This document shows, piece by piece, positions 1 through 8,437 of a stretch of 42,723 nt of DNA (position 1 is its first letter; each line of letters begins with the position of its first letter). The notes below the pieces were generated by a model, which did not search any database, was not told where the DNA came from, and was given only the letters and a program-made list of their open reading frames with translations. Origin of the DNA: an uncultured Verrucomicrobiota bacterium (GTDB taxonomy: Bacteria > Verrucomicrobiota > Verrucomicrobiia > Opitutales > Seribacteraceae); NCBI GenBank assembly GCA_902580225.1, contig CACHJU010000018.1:1-42723 (forward strand), written 5' to 3'. Made by a program: the position numbers and the translations under genes.

Positions 1-1
1 T

Positions 2-1474
2 GCCGTACACTTTGGTCCTGATGGTAAGTTCTATTTCAACTTTGGCAACAGCGGCAGGCAAATTAAGGACAAAGAGGGAGAACCAATCATCGATCAGGCT
101 GGCAACGAAGTAAAAAATAATCGCAGGCCCTATCAGCAGGGGATGGTTTTTCGTTGTAATGAGGACGGTTCCGATTTCGAGACGATTGGATGGAATTTTC
201 GAAATAACTGGGAGGTAACTGTAGACAGTTTTGGAACCGTTTGGCAGTCCGATAATGACGATGATGGAAACCGCGGGGTGCGTATTAATTATGTTATGGA
301 ATTCGGTAATTATGGGTACAGGGGAGAATTTACCGGAAAGGGATGGCGAGATAAGCGCACCAATATGGAACAAGAGATTCCACTTCGTCATTGGCATCTT
401 AACGATCCAGGTGTAATGCCCAACCTTTTACAAACGGGAGCGGGTTCCCCAACGGGAATTACGGTCTACGAGGGAACATTGTTACCATCTGTTTTCCATC
501 GGCAGGTAATCCACTGCGATGCCGGACCAAGTGTTGTCCGTGCGTATCCTGCATCTAAAAGGGGTGCTGGTTATGAAGCTGAAATAGTTGATATTCTGAA
601 CGGGGCAAGTCGCGATAAATGGTTCCGCCCATCAGATGTAGTGACCGCACCCGATGGTTCGCTCATGGTAGCGGACTGGTATGATCCAGGAGTTGGTGGA
701 CACAACATGAGGGATTTGGATCGCGGACGTCTTTTTATGGTTGCTCCCCAAGACCACAAGTACAAATCTCCAAAAGTAGATGTTTCCGAAATCGAAGGAG
801 CGATCACAGCTTTGAAGAGTCCAAATGAAGCAACCCGTTACCTTGCATGGCATGCTCTTCACGATCAGGGAAAAAAAGCAGAGGATGCCCTTAAAGCTCT
901 TTTTTCTTCATCAAATCCGGTTTACCGTGCACGTGCTATTTGGTTACTTGGCAAGGTTGAAGATCGGGGCAAACACTACATTAATCTTGCCATCAAGGAT
1001 CAGGATCCTGATATCCGTATCGTAGGCATACGACTCGCTCGTCAGTTATCAGGAATCAATGCTTTGGACTTTATAGAGAAGCTGGTTACCGACAAATCAC
1101 CTCAGGTTCGGCGTGAATGTGCTATAGCCCTACGTCATGATAAGAGCTTACGGGCAGCCGGGCTTTGGGCTGAGCTTGCGATGCTTCATAACAGTAATGA
1201 TCGCTGGTATCTGGAGGCTCTTGGTTTAGCTTCGGATTTAAACGCCGATGCTTGTTTTAGTGCTTGGTTGGATAAAGTTGGTGACCATTGGAATACACCA
1301 TCGGGTAGGGACTTGATTTGGCGTGTCCGAGCAAAAGCTGCTCCAGATTATCTCATTAGGATTCTGAAGGATAATAATGTTCCGCCCGAAACTCATCCAC
1401 GCTTTGTGCGGGCCTTAGACTTCCATTCTGGTCCGGAAAGGGACAGGGCATTAGAGTCCTTGCTCGACATTTGA
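2..1474 (+). CDS. PVC-type membrane-bound dehydrogenase / HEAT-repeat protein (5' end outside window)
   Basis: The reading frame is open from base 2, so the first ATG at 143 is internal and the gene starts before the window. The visible N-terminal part (HFGPDGKFYFNFGN and the later VTAPDGSLMVADWYDPGVGG) matches the beta-propeller dehydrogenase domain found in large secreted PVC-superphylum proteins (TIGR02604-like). From about residue 260 of the visible part the sequence turns into helical HEAT-type repeats (TRYLAWHALHDQGKKAEDAL, YRARAIWLLGKVEDRG, PDIRIVGIRLARQL, PQVRRECAIALRHD). In typical members the chain continues through more HEAT repeats into a CxxCH heme domain. Here it stops at 1472-1474 in the repeats, and the heme domain is a separate gene 61 bp downstream. 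Likely periplasmic; substrate unknown. Confidence 0.85.
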   Translation, partial: AVHFGPDGKFYFNFGNSGRQIKDKEGEPIIDQAGNEVKNNRRPYQQGMVFRCNEDGSDFETIGWNFRNNWEVTVDSFGTVWQSDNDDDGNRGVRINYVMEFGNYGYRGEFTGKGWRDKRTNMEQEIPLRHWHLNDPGVMPNLLQTGAGSPTGITVYEGTLLPSVFHRQVIHCDAGPSVVRAYPASKRGAGYEAEIVDILNGASRDKWFRPSDVVTAPDGSLMVADWYDPGVGGHNMRDLDRGRLFMVAPQDHKYKSPKVDVSEIEGAITALKSPNEATRYLAWHALHDQGKKAEDALKALFSSSNPVYRARAIWLLGKVEDRGKHYINLAIKDQDPDIRIVGIRLARQLSGINALDFIEKLVTDKSPQVRRECAIALRHDKSLRAAGLWAELAMLHNSNDRWYLEALGLASDLNADACFSAWLDKVGDHWNTPSGRDLIWRVRAKAAPDYLIRILKDNNVPPETHPRFVRALDFHSGPERDRALESLLDI

Positions 1475-1535
1475 TTTACCCTTGCATTCTTACTGCCCCG
1501 TTAAAAAATTATTATAGAAATTTTCCTGGAATTTT

Positions 1536-2471
1536 ATGACCTTTCCTTCAATGATTTTTTTTGGCTTATTTCTTTTTGGCTTTAAAGTTTTGGGTCAAGA
1601 AGAAGCTAGCCCAAAAGACCGGCTTATTGTTGAAAGTCTTATTCGTCTAAATCGTTTTGATGTTTCAGAGAATGAGAAGTGGAAAGCATCGGTTCTTCGA
1701 TATGTCCGTTCTCTCCGGTCACAGGAAGAATATTTTGATTTAGTCGAACAGTTTTCCATTGTCGAGGAGGTACCGGAATTGGTTCGGCTTGTAGAAAAGG
1801 ATGCAACTACCGCTGAAGCTTCTCAAGCGGTCAAGTTGATCTTTCATTTTGGTGAGCACAAAAAACTTTCCAAGCTCCTGTTTTCTGCGAGTAAAGAAAA
1901 TGCCTCTTCAATCATTACCTTAATTGGCTTTGTCAAAACCCCTGAGTCCCGAAAGCTCCTTGAAAGTTTTGAGGCTATGAATGAACCTGCCTTATTTGAT
2001 TCTAATAATGCTCCTGCCCGTCTCTTTACTTCAGAAGATATAGAACTGCTATCGGCCCGAAATGGAAATGTAAAAAAGGGCAGGGTCGTATTCCAAAAGT
2101 TCTGTTTTTCCTGTCACAAGGCTGGGAATCTTGGAATGGATTTTGGACCAGGTTTGTCAGAAATTGGTGATAAACTTCCGAAAAGCGAATTAATACTTTC
2201 AATTGTAAAGCCTAATGCCGGGATCAGTTTTGATTATGAGGGATGGACTGTAGAAACAAAGGAGGGTGATATCTTATCTGGAATAGTTAGTGAAGCTGAT
2301 GAGGATTTGATCGTTCGGATGGTTGGCGGACTCAGTCAAAGAATTAAGAAAGCCGATATAACCAAGCAAACCAAGATGGAAATTTCCTTAATGCCAGAAG
2401 GTCTCCACTTGGCGATGTCTGAGATGGATTTAGTGGACTTGATAGAATTTTTATCGAATCTACGGAAATAA
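1536..2471 (+). CDS. Secreted c-type heme protein, PVC-type C-terminal heme-binding domain
   Basis: This 311-residue protein has a hydrophobic signal-like N-terminus (residues 1-20, ending ...GFKVLGQ), a helical stretch that continues the HEAT-like character of the preceding gene (residues 28-150), and a C-terminal domain with one heme-c attachment motif, CFSCH (C190, C193, H194). The following text (GMDFGPGLSEIGDKL, ...SILYPNAGIS-like SIVKPNAGIS, ...EGLHLAMSEMDLVDLIEFLSNL) is characteristic of the PVC-type heme-binding domain (TIGR02603). An in-frame TAG at 1515-1517 excludes an extension upstream, and the frame differs from that of the preceding gene. Together the two genes look like one ancestral protein divided in the HEAT region, with the second part having its own export signal. 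It probably passes electrons to or from the partner dehydrogenase. Confidence 0.85.
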   Translation: MTFPSMIFFGLFLFGFKVLGQEEASPKDRLIVESLIRLNRFDVSENEKWKASVLRYVRSLRSQEEYFDLVEQFSIVEEVPELVRLVEKDATTAEASQAVKLIFHFGEHKKLSKLLFSASKENASSIITLIGFVKTPESRKLLESFEAMNEPALFDSNNAPARLFTSEDIELLSARNGNVKKGRVVFQKFCFSCHKAGNLGMDFGPGLSEIGDKLPKSELILSIVKPNAGISFDYEGWTVETKEGDILSGIVSEADEDLIVRMVGGLSQRIKKADITKQTKMEISLMPEGLHLAMSEMDLVDLIEFLSNLRK

Positions 2472-2914
2472 TAAAAAGGAGTTGGATTTGTCAAGAAGTG
2501 AAAATTTTTTAACGGATCAGTTTTCTTAAATAAAATACAGATTTTATTCAGCGTTTCCTTTGCATAAGATACCAGCCCTTTTTTATGAATTGGAATAGCG
2601 GAGTGTAAATGGAATAATAGATAGTAAATTTCTTGGAGAACTTCGTCGTGGATTTGACCATTTTATTTGGAGGGTGGTTCATAAATATGTTGAAAATGGA
2701 ATTAATCTTTTACAGGTTATGTAGCAGGGAAAGGGGGAGAATAGTGGGTTGCACTCACATGTTTATGAATGTGAACACTTTACAGTTAATAGAGGGAGCG
2801 GAAATAATTCCTAGAGTTAAACAATAAAAGTATTTGATTCGAACCATACCTTTGGCAATACTGATCATCTGATTCTTAAAATCCTTTTCGACTAATACCC
2901 TCCGATTCTAGCCT
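2472..2914. other. Gene-free stretch between the heme protein and the response regulator
   Basis: No convincing gene is present in these 443 bases. A TTG-started 64-codon frame at 2633-2827 has no family resemblance. In another frame, about 2599-2724, a 41-codon stretch reads like ordinary protein (LRRGFDHFIWRVVHKYVENG) and could be the relic of a decayed gene, but I cannot name it. A weak inverted repeat TCACAT-N8-ATGTGA lies near 2755-2776. The promoter for the two-component genes should be near the right end; I see no clear consensus. Confidence 0.5.
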
Positions 2915-4057
2915 ATGAATAACAAGATACTCTGCGTAGACGATGAAGAAGCCATTTTAAAAGGTTTTCAGTTAAACTTAAGAAAAGATTTTGAACTCCA
3001 TTTAGCTTCGAACGGAGCAGAGGGATTGGAAGTATTCGATCGTGAAAAAGGATTTGCACTTGTTTTATCTGATATGCGAATGCCAGAGATGGATGGGGCA
3101 ACCATGCTTTCTGAAATTAAAAAAAGAGATTCTGAAGTTGTTACCGTTCTTCTGACCGGGCATACGGATTTTGAGTCTGCGATAGCAGCCGTTAATGAGG
3201 GAAATGTATTTAGAATGCTTTCCAAACCATGCCCTCCAGAAATGCTGATTAAAGTTCTTCGCTCCGGGCTTGAACAACATGATTTAATCAAGAGTAAAAG
3301 AATATTACTCGATAAAACCTTAAGGGGTGCAGTTGACGCATTGGCTCAATCCTTATCCACAGCCAAACCATTATTTTTTGGAAGGGCTCAAAGAGTTCGA
3401 AGGCTTTCGAATGAACTGGCTGAAATGATGCAAATTCCAAATAGGTGGCGGGTTGATGTTGCCAGCGTTTTTTCTCAACTTGGATATATTTCATTGCCTG
3501 AATCGGTTAGTGAGGATGTGTACCATAAAAGGGATTTGCCAATTGAAGTTAAAAATTTAGTTAAGCAGGTACCTGTTGAAACCCAAAACCTTATTGCAAA
3601 AATCCCAGGTCTTGAAGAAGTGGATGAAATTTTACAAAAGATTGATGTTCAGCATCGCTTCGAAAAAGATAATGGATCTGGAGTCCGTACTTTAGCTTCT
3701 ATTTTAAGAGTTGCACTGGATTTTGATTTTTATGAAGAGCTTGGGCATGATAGAAGTGTAATCGTACAAACTTTAAGAAGTAGGAATAACGATTATGATC
3801 CAATAGTAACTGATTTTTTATCAAATTTATTGGTTGTTGCTCAGCAAAAATTCCATTTGGAAGAAGTCTCCATAAAAAATTTGGAAATTGGAATGAGATT
3901 AGCCCAGGAACTTAGGCTAGACGACGGTTTTCTTATCGCTTCCTGTGGGGCAGATGTTGACCGGCAACTTCTCAAAGTAGTGAGGAACTACATCTCCTGT
4001 TATGCAGAAAATCCATTTCCTTCAAAATTGCAGGTTACAGTACCTGTAGCTAACTAG
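2915..4057 (+). CDS. Response regulator with degenerate HD-GYP-like output domain
   Basis: The receiver domain (residues 1-125) is complete: acidic pair D9/D10, phosphoacceptor D53 (SDMRMPEMDG), T81 and K104 (MLSKPCPP). The rest resembles RpfG-like HD domains, but where a working enzyme has H-x-x-R-V and HD-x-G-K it has FFGRAQRVRR and FSQLGYISLPE (S187-Q188 replace the metal-binding HD). The phosphodiesterase activity on cyclic di-GMP is therefore probably lost, and the domain likely works by binding or protein contact. From memory, a subfamily with this same SQ substitution exists, so it is probably an established variant rather than a local mutation. The histidine kinase 19 bp downstream is the obvious partner. 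ATG start at 2915. Confidence 0.85.
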   Translation: MNNKILCVDDEEAILKGFQLNLRKDFELHLASNGAEGLEVFDREKGFALVLSDMRMPEMDGATMLSEIKKRDSEVVTVLLTGHTDFESAIAAVNEGNVFRMLSKPCPPEMLIKVLRSGLEQHDLIKSKRILLDKTLRGAVDALAQSLSTAKPLFFGRAQRVRRLSNELAEMMQIPNRWRVDVASVFSQLGYISLPESVSEDVYHKRDLPIEVKNLVKQVPVETQNLIAKIPGLEEVDEILQKIDVQHRFEKDNGSGVRTLASILRVALDFDFYEELGHDRSVIVQTLRSRNNDYDPIVTDFLSNLLVVAQQKFHLEEVSIKNLEIGMRLAQELRLDDGFLIASCGADVDRQLLKVVRNYISCYAENPFPSKLQVTVPVAN

Positions 4058-4076
4058 AAGATTTCTTAAATTAACT

Positions 4077-5729
4077 TTGAAAGTTAGATCATATATTTGG
4101 CTACTTTCTTCGGCAAGTATAGGTGGAGCTTTATTAGTTGGAATTTTGGGCTGGTGGATGTTCCATAGTACAAATCAACTTGCAGATGAGCTTAAAAATG
4201 AAACCGAAAATTCAGGAAAATCCTCAGGTGAATATTCGGTTGTTAAAGACTTCTTAGAACTCTCTCGAAGTATTGTTATGTCACTGGAAGTTTATCCTGA
4301 AAACTACGCAGGTATTTTCGGTGTTACTTGGGATCGGTTGAATGCCGCCAAAAAAGGCCTGAACGATATTGCCGAAAATTATCTAAAAAATTATCCCAGA
4401 AGCATGTTAAATCCAATAGCTAATGGTTTAAACGAATTGACCTTAGTCGTTCGTAAAATGGAAAAAATTTCTACATGGGAAATGTCAGGAGAGAGTAAAT
4501 ATATGTCTTATAATCAGGCAAGATCACATCTTAATTCTGCCAGTGAAGAACTCGATCGTGGTTTAAATGTTTTAGAGCAGGAAGCGGAAAAATTTCTCAA
4601 AAATTCCCGTTCTTCCCTAAAGGCAAAGGGACTTGAATTAGAACAAAAAAAAGAATCTGATTTACTAATCCTTATTATATCCAGTGTATTTTATTTCCTA
4701 CTTGTAGCTGTCTTGGCATTTGTAACCTATAAGAGCTTTGCAAGTCCGATTCGAAAACTCGAATTTGCTGCAAAAAATGCAATTGACTACAATCACCCAT
4801 TTACCCTTAAAGAGACCGGTCCTTACGAGATAAGATCCTTAATTAAACGTCTGCAAGGTCTAATATTAGGATTAGAATCAACAGTTAAAAAAAGAACATC
4901 TTCTTTGCAGGCAAAAACGATTCAATTGCAAAATGAAATGAACCAGCGGAAAGAATTGGAAACTCAATTAGTGCATGCACAAAAAATGGAAGCGGTTGGA
5001 CAATTAGCCTCTGGAATTGCACATGAAATTAATTCACCTTCACAATTTGCAAATGACAACATCTTATTTCTAAAGGATGCAGTGGATGGGTTCATATCTA
5101 AACTGAGAGGAGAGCCAACTGCACCCGATTTAAAAGAACTTCAGTTTCTTGCCGAGAATGCCCCGGAGGCGGTTGACCAGGCAAAAGAAGGAATAAGCAG
5201 AATAACCACGATTGTTAAGTCGATGAAAAATTTTGCCTACAAGGATGCGGAATCCATTAAAAAGCCGAGTGATCTCAACCAGGCGATCCAATCTACAATT
5301 GTGGTTGCGACCAATGAGTGGAAATACCACGCGGAGGTTAAATTAGAACTAGATGAACATTTACCCTTCGTGCCTTGTAATATTGGCGAAATCAACCAGG
5401 TAGTCTTGAATCTTGTTGTCAATGGAGCTCATGCGATCAGGGATCATTTTAAAAATGGTAAAAAAGGAAATTTAAATGTTTCAACCAAACATTATGCAAA
5501 AGCGAAATGTGTGGTTATTGCTATCAATGATAATGGAGGCGGTATTCCCGTGAAAGTCCAAAACCGTATATTTGAACCATTTTTTACAACTAAGGAAGTG
5601 GGTGTGGGCACCGGTCAAGGACTGGCAATTGCCCACAATGTAATAGTCAAATCTCATAGCGGTCAAATTTGGTTTGATACTGAAGAGGGCAAGGGAACTA
5701 CATTTTTCATTAAACTTCCCCTGAATTAA
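4077..5729 (+). CDS. Membrane-bound sensor histidine kinase
   Basis: The 550-residue protein starts at TTG 4077. Membrane segments at about residues 7-28 and 196-217 flank a ~165-residue, mostly helical periplasmic sensor region. A HAMP-like linker and a coiled coil follow (about 220-300), then a dimerization domain with the phospho-histidine H316 (GQLASGIAHEINSP) and an HATPase domain with N box (NQVVLNLVVNGAHAI), G1 box (DNGGGIP) and F/G2 boxes (FEPFFTTKEVGVGTGQGLAIA). The class resembles NtrB/ZraS-type kinases. There is no receiver domain on it. It is co-oriented with and immediately follows the response regulator at 2915. The signal sensed is unknown. The FGE-like lipoprotein 29 bp downstream may belong to the same operon. 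Confidence 0.9.
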   Translation: MKVRSYIWLLSSASIGGALLVGILGWWMFHSTNQLADELKNETENSGKSSGEYSVVKDFLELSRSIVMSLEVYPENYAGIFGVTWDRLNAAKKGLNDIAENYLKNYPRSMLNPIANGLNELTLVVRKMEKISTWEMSGESKYMSYNQARSHLNSASEELDRGLNVLEQEAEKFLKNSRSSLKAKGLELEQKKESDLLILIISSVFYFLLVAVLAFVTYKSFASPIRKLEFAAKNAIDYNHPFTLKETGPYEIRSLIKRLQGLILGLESTVKKRTSSLQAKTIQLQNEMNQRKELETQLVHAQKMEAVGQLASGIAHEINSPSQFANDNILFLKDAVDGFISKLRGEPTAPDLKELQFLAENAPEAVDQAKEGISRITTIVKSMKNFAYKDAESIKKPSDLNQAIQSTIVVATNEWKYHAEVKLELDEHLPFVPCNIGEINQVVLNLVVNGAHAIRDHFKNGKKGNLNVSTKHYAKAKCVVIAINDNGGGIPVKVQNRIFEPFFTTKEVGVGTGQGLAIAHNVIVKSHSGQIWFDTEEGKGTTFFIKLPLN

Positions 5730-5758
5730 TTCAGCTAATGAATGAAAAGCGGTAGGGC

Positions 5759-7420
5759 ATGAGGATTTTTACCATTTGTTTGGTTCTTGTTTTATTAATT
5801 ATGGGTTGCTCAGATAACTATGATAACCATGAACTGGTTTTAAATAAGTATACTCCATTTACTGGTGAGCCAATTAAGACGGTAAATGCAAAAGAAGTGA
5901 AAAAACTTATCGATCCGAAAAAATATATATTGATCAATCCGGGAGAATTTTCAATGGGAAGCCCTCAAAATGAAATAGGAAGGAATATTGATGAAAAACA
6001 ACATTTGGTTCAAATAACGAAACCTTTTTGGATTAGTAAGTTTGAAATAACCAATGAAGAATGGAATGTAGGAACACCTCCGATTTTAAGAAGAGGAAAG
6101 CGGGTATTTGAATTGAAAAGTGAAGAGTTACAACAGATTTGTGTGGGAGAAAATTTTTCAAGCGGACATTTCTCAATATTAGATTATGAAAAGATAGTTT
6201 CTGCCACTATAACGCGTGCAACTAGAAAAGGAAATATTATAACTATAGAATCAAAGTCCCATCGATTATCAAAGGGAACATTTGTAAGATTAGCCGGGTT
6301 GTCTGGACATCATGAAAATGATCCGGATCCAAATGATGTTCATATTGTAAATGAGGTTACGGAGGATACATTTACGATCTTTCAGAGACATTCTGGTTTT
6401 TTCGATACTACTGGAAATTATAATGTTGGGCAAAAAATTAAGTTTAAAAGAAATTTTGGACATGAAAGTCAGGCAAAAAAAGGAGAAACTGCAATTATTG
6501 AATCGATAGTTCATAACAAAGTTAATGATGTGCATCACCCAATTTTTAGGCTTTCTGATGGAACTCAACTTAGCTCTCAACCAAAAATAAGTGGATTTGG
6601 TCGAGGAGTATGGTGGGAGGTATTCCATCAACCAAGAGAAAGTATAGATTATGAAATTTCAACAGCAGTACAAAAAACATCTTCAAAAACTTTCTTTTTA
6701 GAAGAAGTACAAAAAAACTCAGGATCAGGGAATTGGGAAATAAAAAAAGTGAAAGGAGAAAAATATCAAATAAATAAAAAGAAATTTTCCAGACTTTATA
6801 ACATTATTAATCACCTGAATAAAGAATTTGGTGTGTATAAAAGTGGACTCCTTGTTCAAAAAAACCCGGTCACTCATGTTTCTCATTCACAGGCTGTAGC
6901 TTACTGTTGGAAAAGAACAACTGAGGCCCATAAAAAAGGTTTATTGCCAAAAGGTTTGATATATCGATTACCCACGGAGGCGGAATGGGAATACGCATGT
7001 CGATCAGGAACATCGGGAATCTGTGGACTAGGAAGTGGAAATCGCTTATCTGGAGTAAATGCTTGTTTGAATGGTTCTAGACCTGAATATGTTTTAGGCG
7101 GAGAAGTTATGTTGATAAACCGTAAAAAAGTAGCAGCAATCAACATTGAAAATCCACCTTATGAACCAAACGCATGGGGTATCCATGATATGCATGGAAA
7201 TGTTATGGAATGGTGTCATGATTTTTATTCTGCCTATCCTTCAAAGTCAAAATCTGTTGACCCGTTGGGACCCTTTAACGGAAGTCGTCGAGTTGTTCGC
7301 GGAGGAAGTTTTTATCGTACCGCTCAAGAATGTCGTTCTGCGAGTAGATTTAGTTATGAACCTTCTTACAGAGGTTCAGAAATCGGATTTCGTATGGTAA
7401 TTGGATATCCCCTTTTATAA
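5759..7420 (+). CDS. Lipoprotein of the formylglycine-generating-enzyme/sulfatase-modifying fold with a large insertion
   Basis: A lipoprotein signal with lipobox ending LIMGC (C17) begins this 553-residue protein. The FGE-sulfatase fold opens at residue 57 (LINPGEFSMGSPQNE, then PFWISKFEITNEEWN) and resumes at residue 368 (NPVTHVSHSQAVAYCW, RLPTEAEWEYACRSG, GIHDMHGNVMEWCHDFY, RVVRGGSFYRTAQECRSASR, EIGFRMVIG). Between them, about residues 104-365, lies an insertion of ~260 residues where relatives usually have a few dozen. Its first part (GNIITIESKSHRLSKGTFVRLAGL ... VNEVTEDTFTIF, split here) resembles small beta domains seen in fibre-like proteins. One of the two catalytic cysteines of true FGE is kept (ECRSASR) but the FRC position is GFRM, so sulfatase maturation is unlikely. 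Its gene overlaps the convergent neighbour by 6 bp at the 3' end. Confidence 0.85.
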   Translation: MRIFTICLVLVLLIMGCSDNYDNHELVLNKYTPFTGEPIKTVNAKEVKKLIDPKKYILINPGEFSMGSPQNEIGRNIDEKQHLVQITKPFWISKFEITNEEWNVGTPPILRRGKRVFELKSEELQQICVGENFSSGHFSILDYEKIVSATITRATRKGNIITIESKSHRLSKGTFVRLAGLSGHHENDPDPNDVHIVNEVTEDTFTIFQRHSGFFDTTGNYNVGQKIKFKRNFGHESQAKKGETAIIESIVHNKVNDVHHPIFRLSDGTQLSSQPKISGFGRGVWWEVFHQPRESIDYEISTAVQKTSSKTFFLEEVQKNSGSGNWEIKKVKGEKYQINKKKFSRLYNIINHLNKEFGVYKSGLLVQKNPVTHVSHSQAVAYCWKRTTEAHKKGLLPKGLIYRLPTEAEWEYACRSGTSGICGLGSGNRLSGVNACLNGSRPEYVLGGEVMLINRKKVAAINIENPPYEPNAWGIHDMHGNVMEWCHDFYSAYPSKSKSVDPLGPFNGSRRVVRGGSFYRTAQECRSASRFSYEPSYRGSEIGFRMVIGYPLL

Positions 7421-8428
7421 TTTAGTGATATTTTTTAAATAGAGATCGACAAGTTTTTTTGAAAGTGTGCTTGGCAATGAGTATGTAGTTACTCGATCTA
7501 CTCTGGCTATGTTAAACCCTATGCAGTTTCCTTCTAAATTAAAAAGTGGTCCGCCCATGGCTTCTCTTGGTAAGGGTAAATCATGCTGTAAGATCATGGA
7601 AAAATTATCTTTCCTTTTGGAGACGGGTCCGCTCATTTGAAGATTGCGATTGAACAGATCAAAAGTCACTGATCTATGACCTAGTGTTACCAAAAAGTCT
7701 TTTGAAATGTTTTCTCGAATCAGTTTGATTTTGACTACATCGCCGGGATCTTTTTTACCAATTAATTTTATGAGCATATCTTGGTTTTTGACTCGTCTGT
7801 CATCCGCATGTGTTATGATATCACCTTCCTTTAAACCTGCCCGAAAAGCAGCGGCTTGGGGAACAACTTCAGAAACTTCAACACCCCTAAATGTTGAACG
7901 ATCTGTTACTAAGAGAACTCCCATGACTCCTCCTTCCCGGTCAATTTTTCTTGAATTACCACTTTTAACCCCGATCCTAATTTCTTCCAAAGAAGGATAT
8001 GCTGCCAAGACCCAACTCCCCTCAGTCACATTATTTTCCATCTCCCAATTAAGGGAAGGAAAGGAATTTTGATCTGAGATCAGCTGGTAGATGGCGAGAT
8101 CATTTTCCTCATATCTCCTTTTTATTTTTAAGGCATATTTTTTTCCGTCATAAGTTTCTGCTTCACGTGCTCCGACACAGGAACTTGCTTTAGTTAGGAT
8201 GTAACCTTCTGGGTGAATAATTCCCCCAAGTGCGATCATTTTTTCATTTCTAAGTAGGCGAACGGTGGTATCCAAAGCAATGTTTTTGGCTTTTCCAAAT
8301 ACTTTTTGAACAGCTTTTCCATTAAGCCTGAATTCGGGTAGAAGAGAATGAGAACTGTTGAAATCCTCTTCACCATTAATTGTAAGGTATAAAAAAATAG
8401 AAACCGAATAAAAAAAAATAATTCTCAT
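7415..8428 (-). CDS. Inactive S1C-like (HtrA-type) protein with an internal PDZ domain
   Basis: A signal-like N-terminus (residues 1-18) precedes a chymotrypsin-fold domain whose catalytic residues are mostly lost. The His position is serine (ILTKASSCVG, S82), Asp is kept (ENDLAIYQL, D110), and the nucleophile Ser is methionine (AMGGPLFNLEG, M291). A PDZ domain (about residues 168-250: VEVSEVVPQAAAFRAGLKEGDIITH) lies between the Asp and Ser segments rather than after the protease domain. The text around the lost Ser (MSGPVSKRKDNF, LQHDLPLP, GFNIARVDR) recalls a family I remember from planctomycetes. It follows the intact protease gene by 9 bp on the same strand, so it is probably co-expressed and may act as a regulatory or substrate-binding partner. 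Confidence 0.85.
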   Translation of the reverse strand: MRIIFFYSVSIFLYLTINGEEDFNSSHSLLPEFRLNGKAVQKVFGKAKNIALDTTVRLLRNEKMIALGGIIHPEGYILTKASSCVGAREAETYDGKKYALKIKRRYEENDLAIYQLISDQNSFPSLNWEMENNVTEGSWVLAAYPSLEEIRIGVKSGNSRKIDREGGVMGVLLVTDRSTFRGVEVSEVVPQAAAFRAGLKEGDIITHADDRRVKNQDMLIKLIGKKDPGDVVKIKLIRENISKDFLVTLGHRSVTFDLFNRNLQMSGPVSKRKDNFSMILQHDLPLPREAMGGPLFNLEGNCIGFNIARVDRVTTYSLPSTLSKKLVDLYLKNITKL

Positions 8429-8437
8429 ACTACGATT

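Noticed and set aside
571-862. Opposite-strand open frames over the first gene and similar ones over most genes
   Set aside because: They are shadows of the real coding frame, without family motifs, signal sequences or ribosome-binding sites.
2755-2776. Inverted repeat TCACAT-N8-ATGTGA
   Set aside because: Short, far from any gene start and not followed by a T-run.
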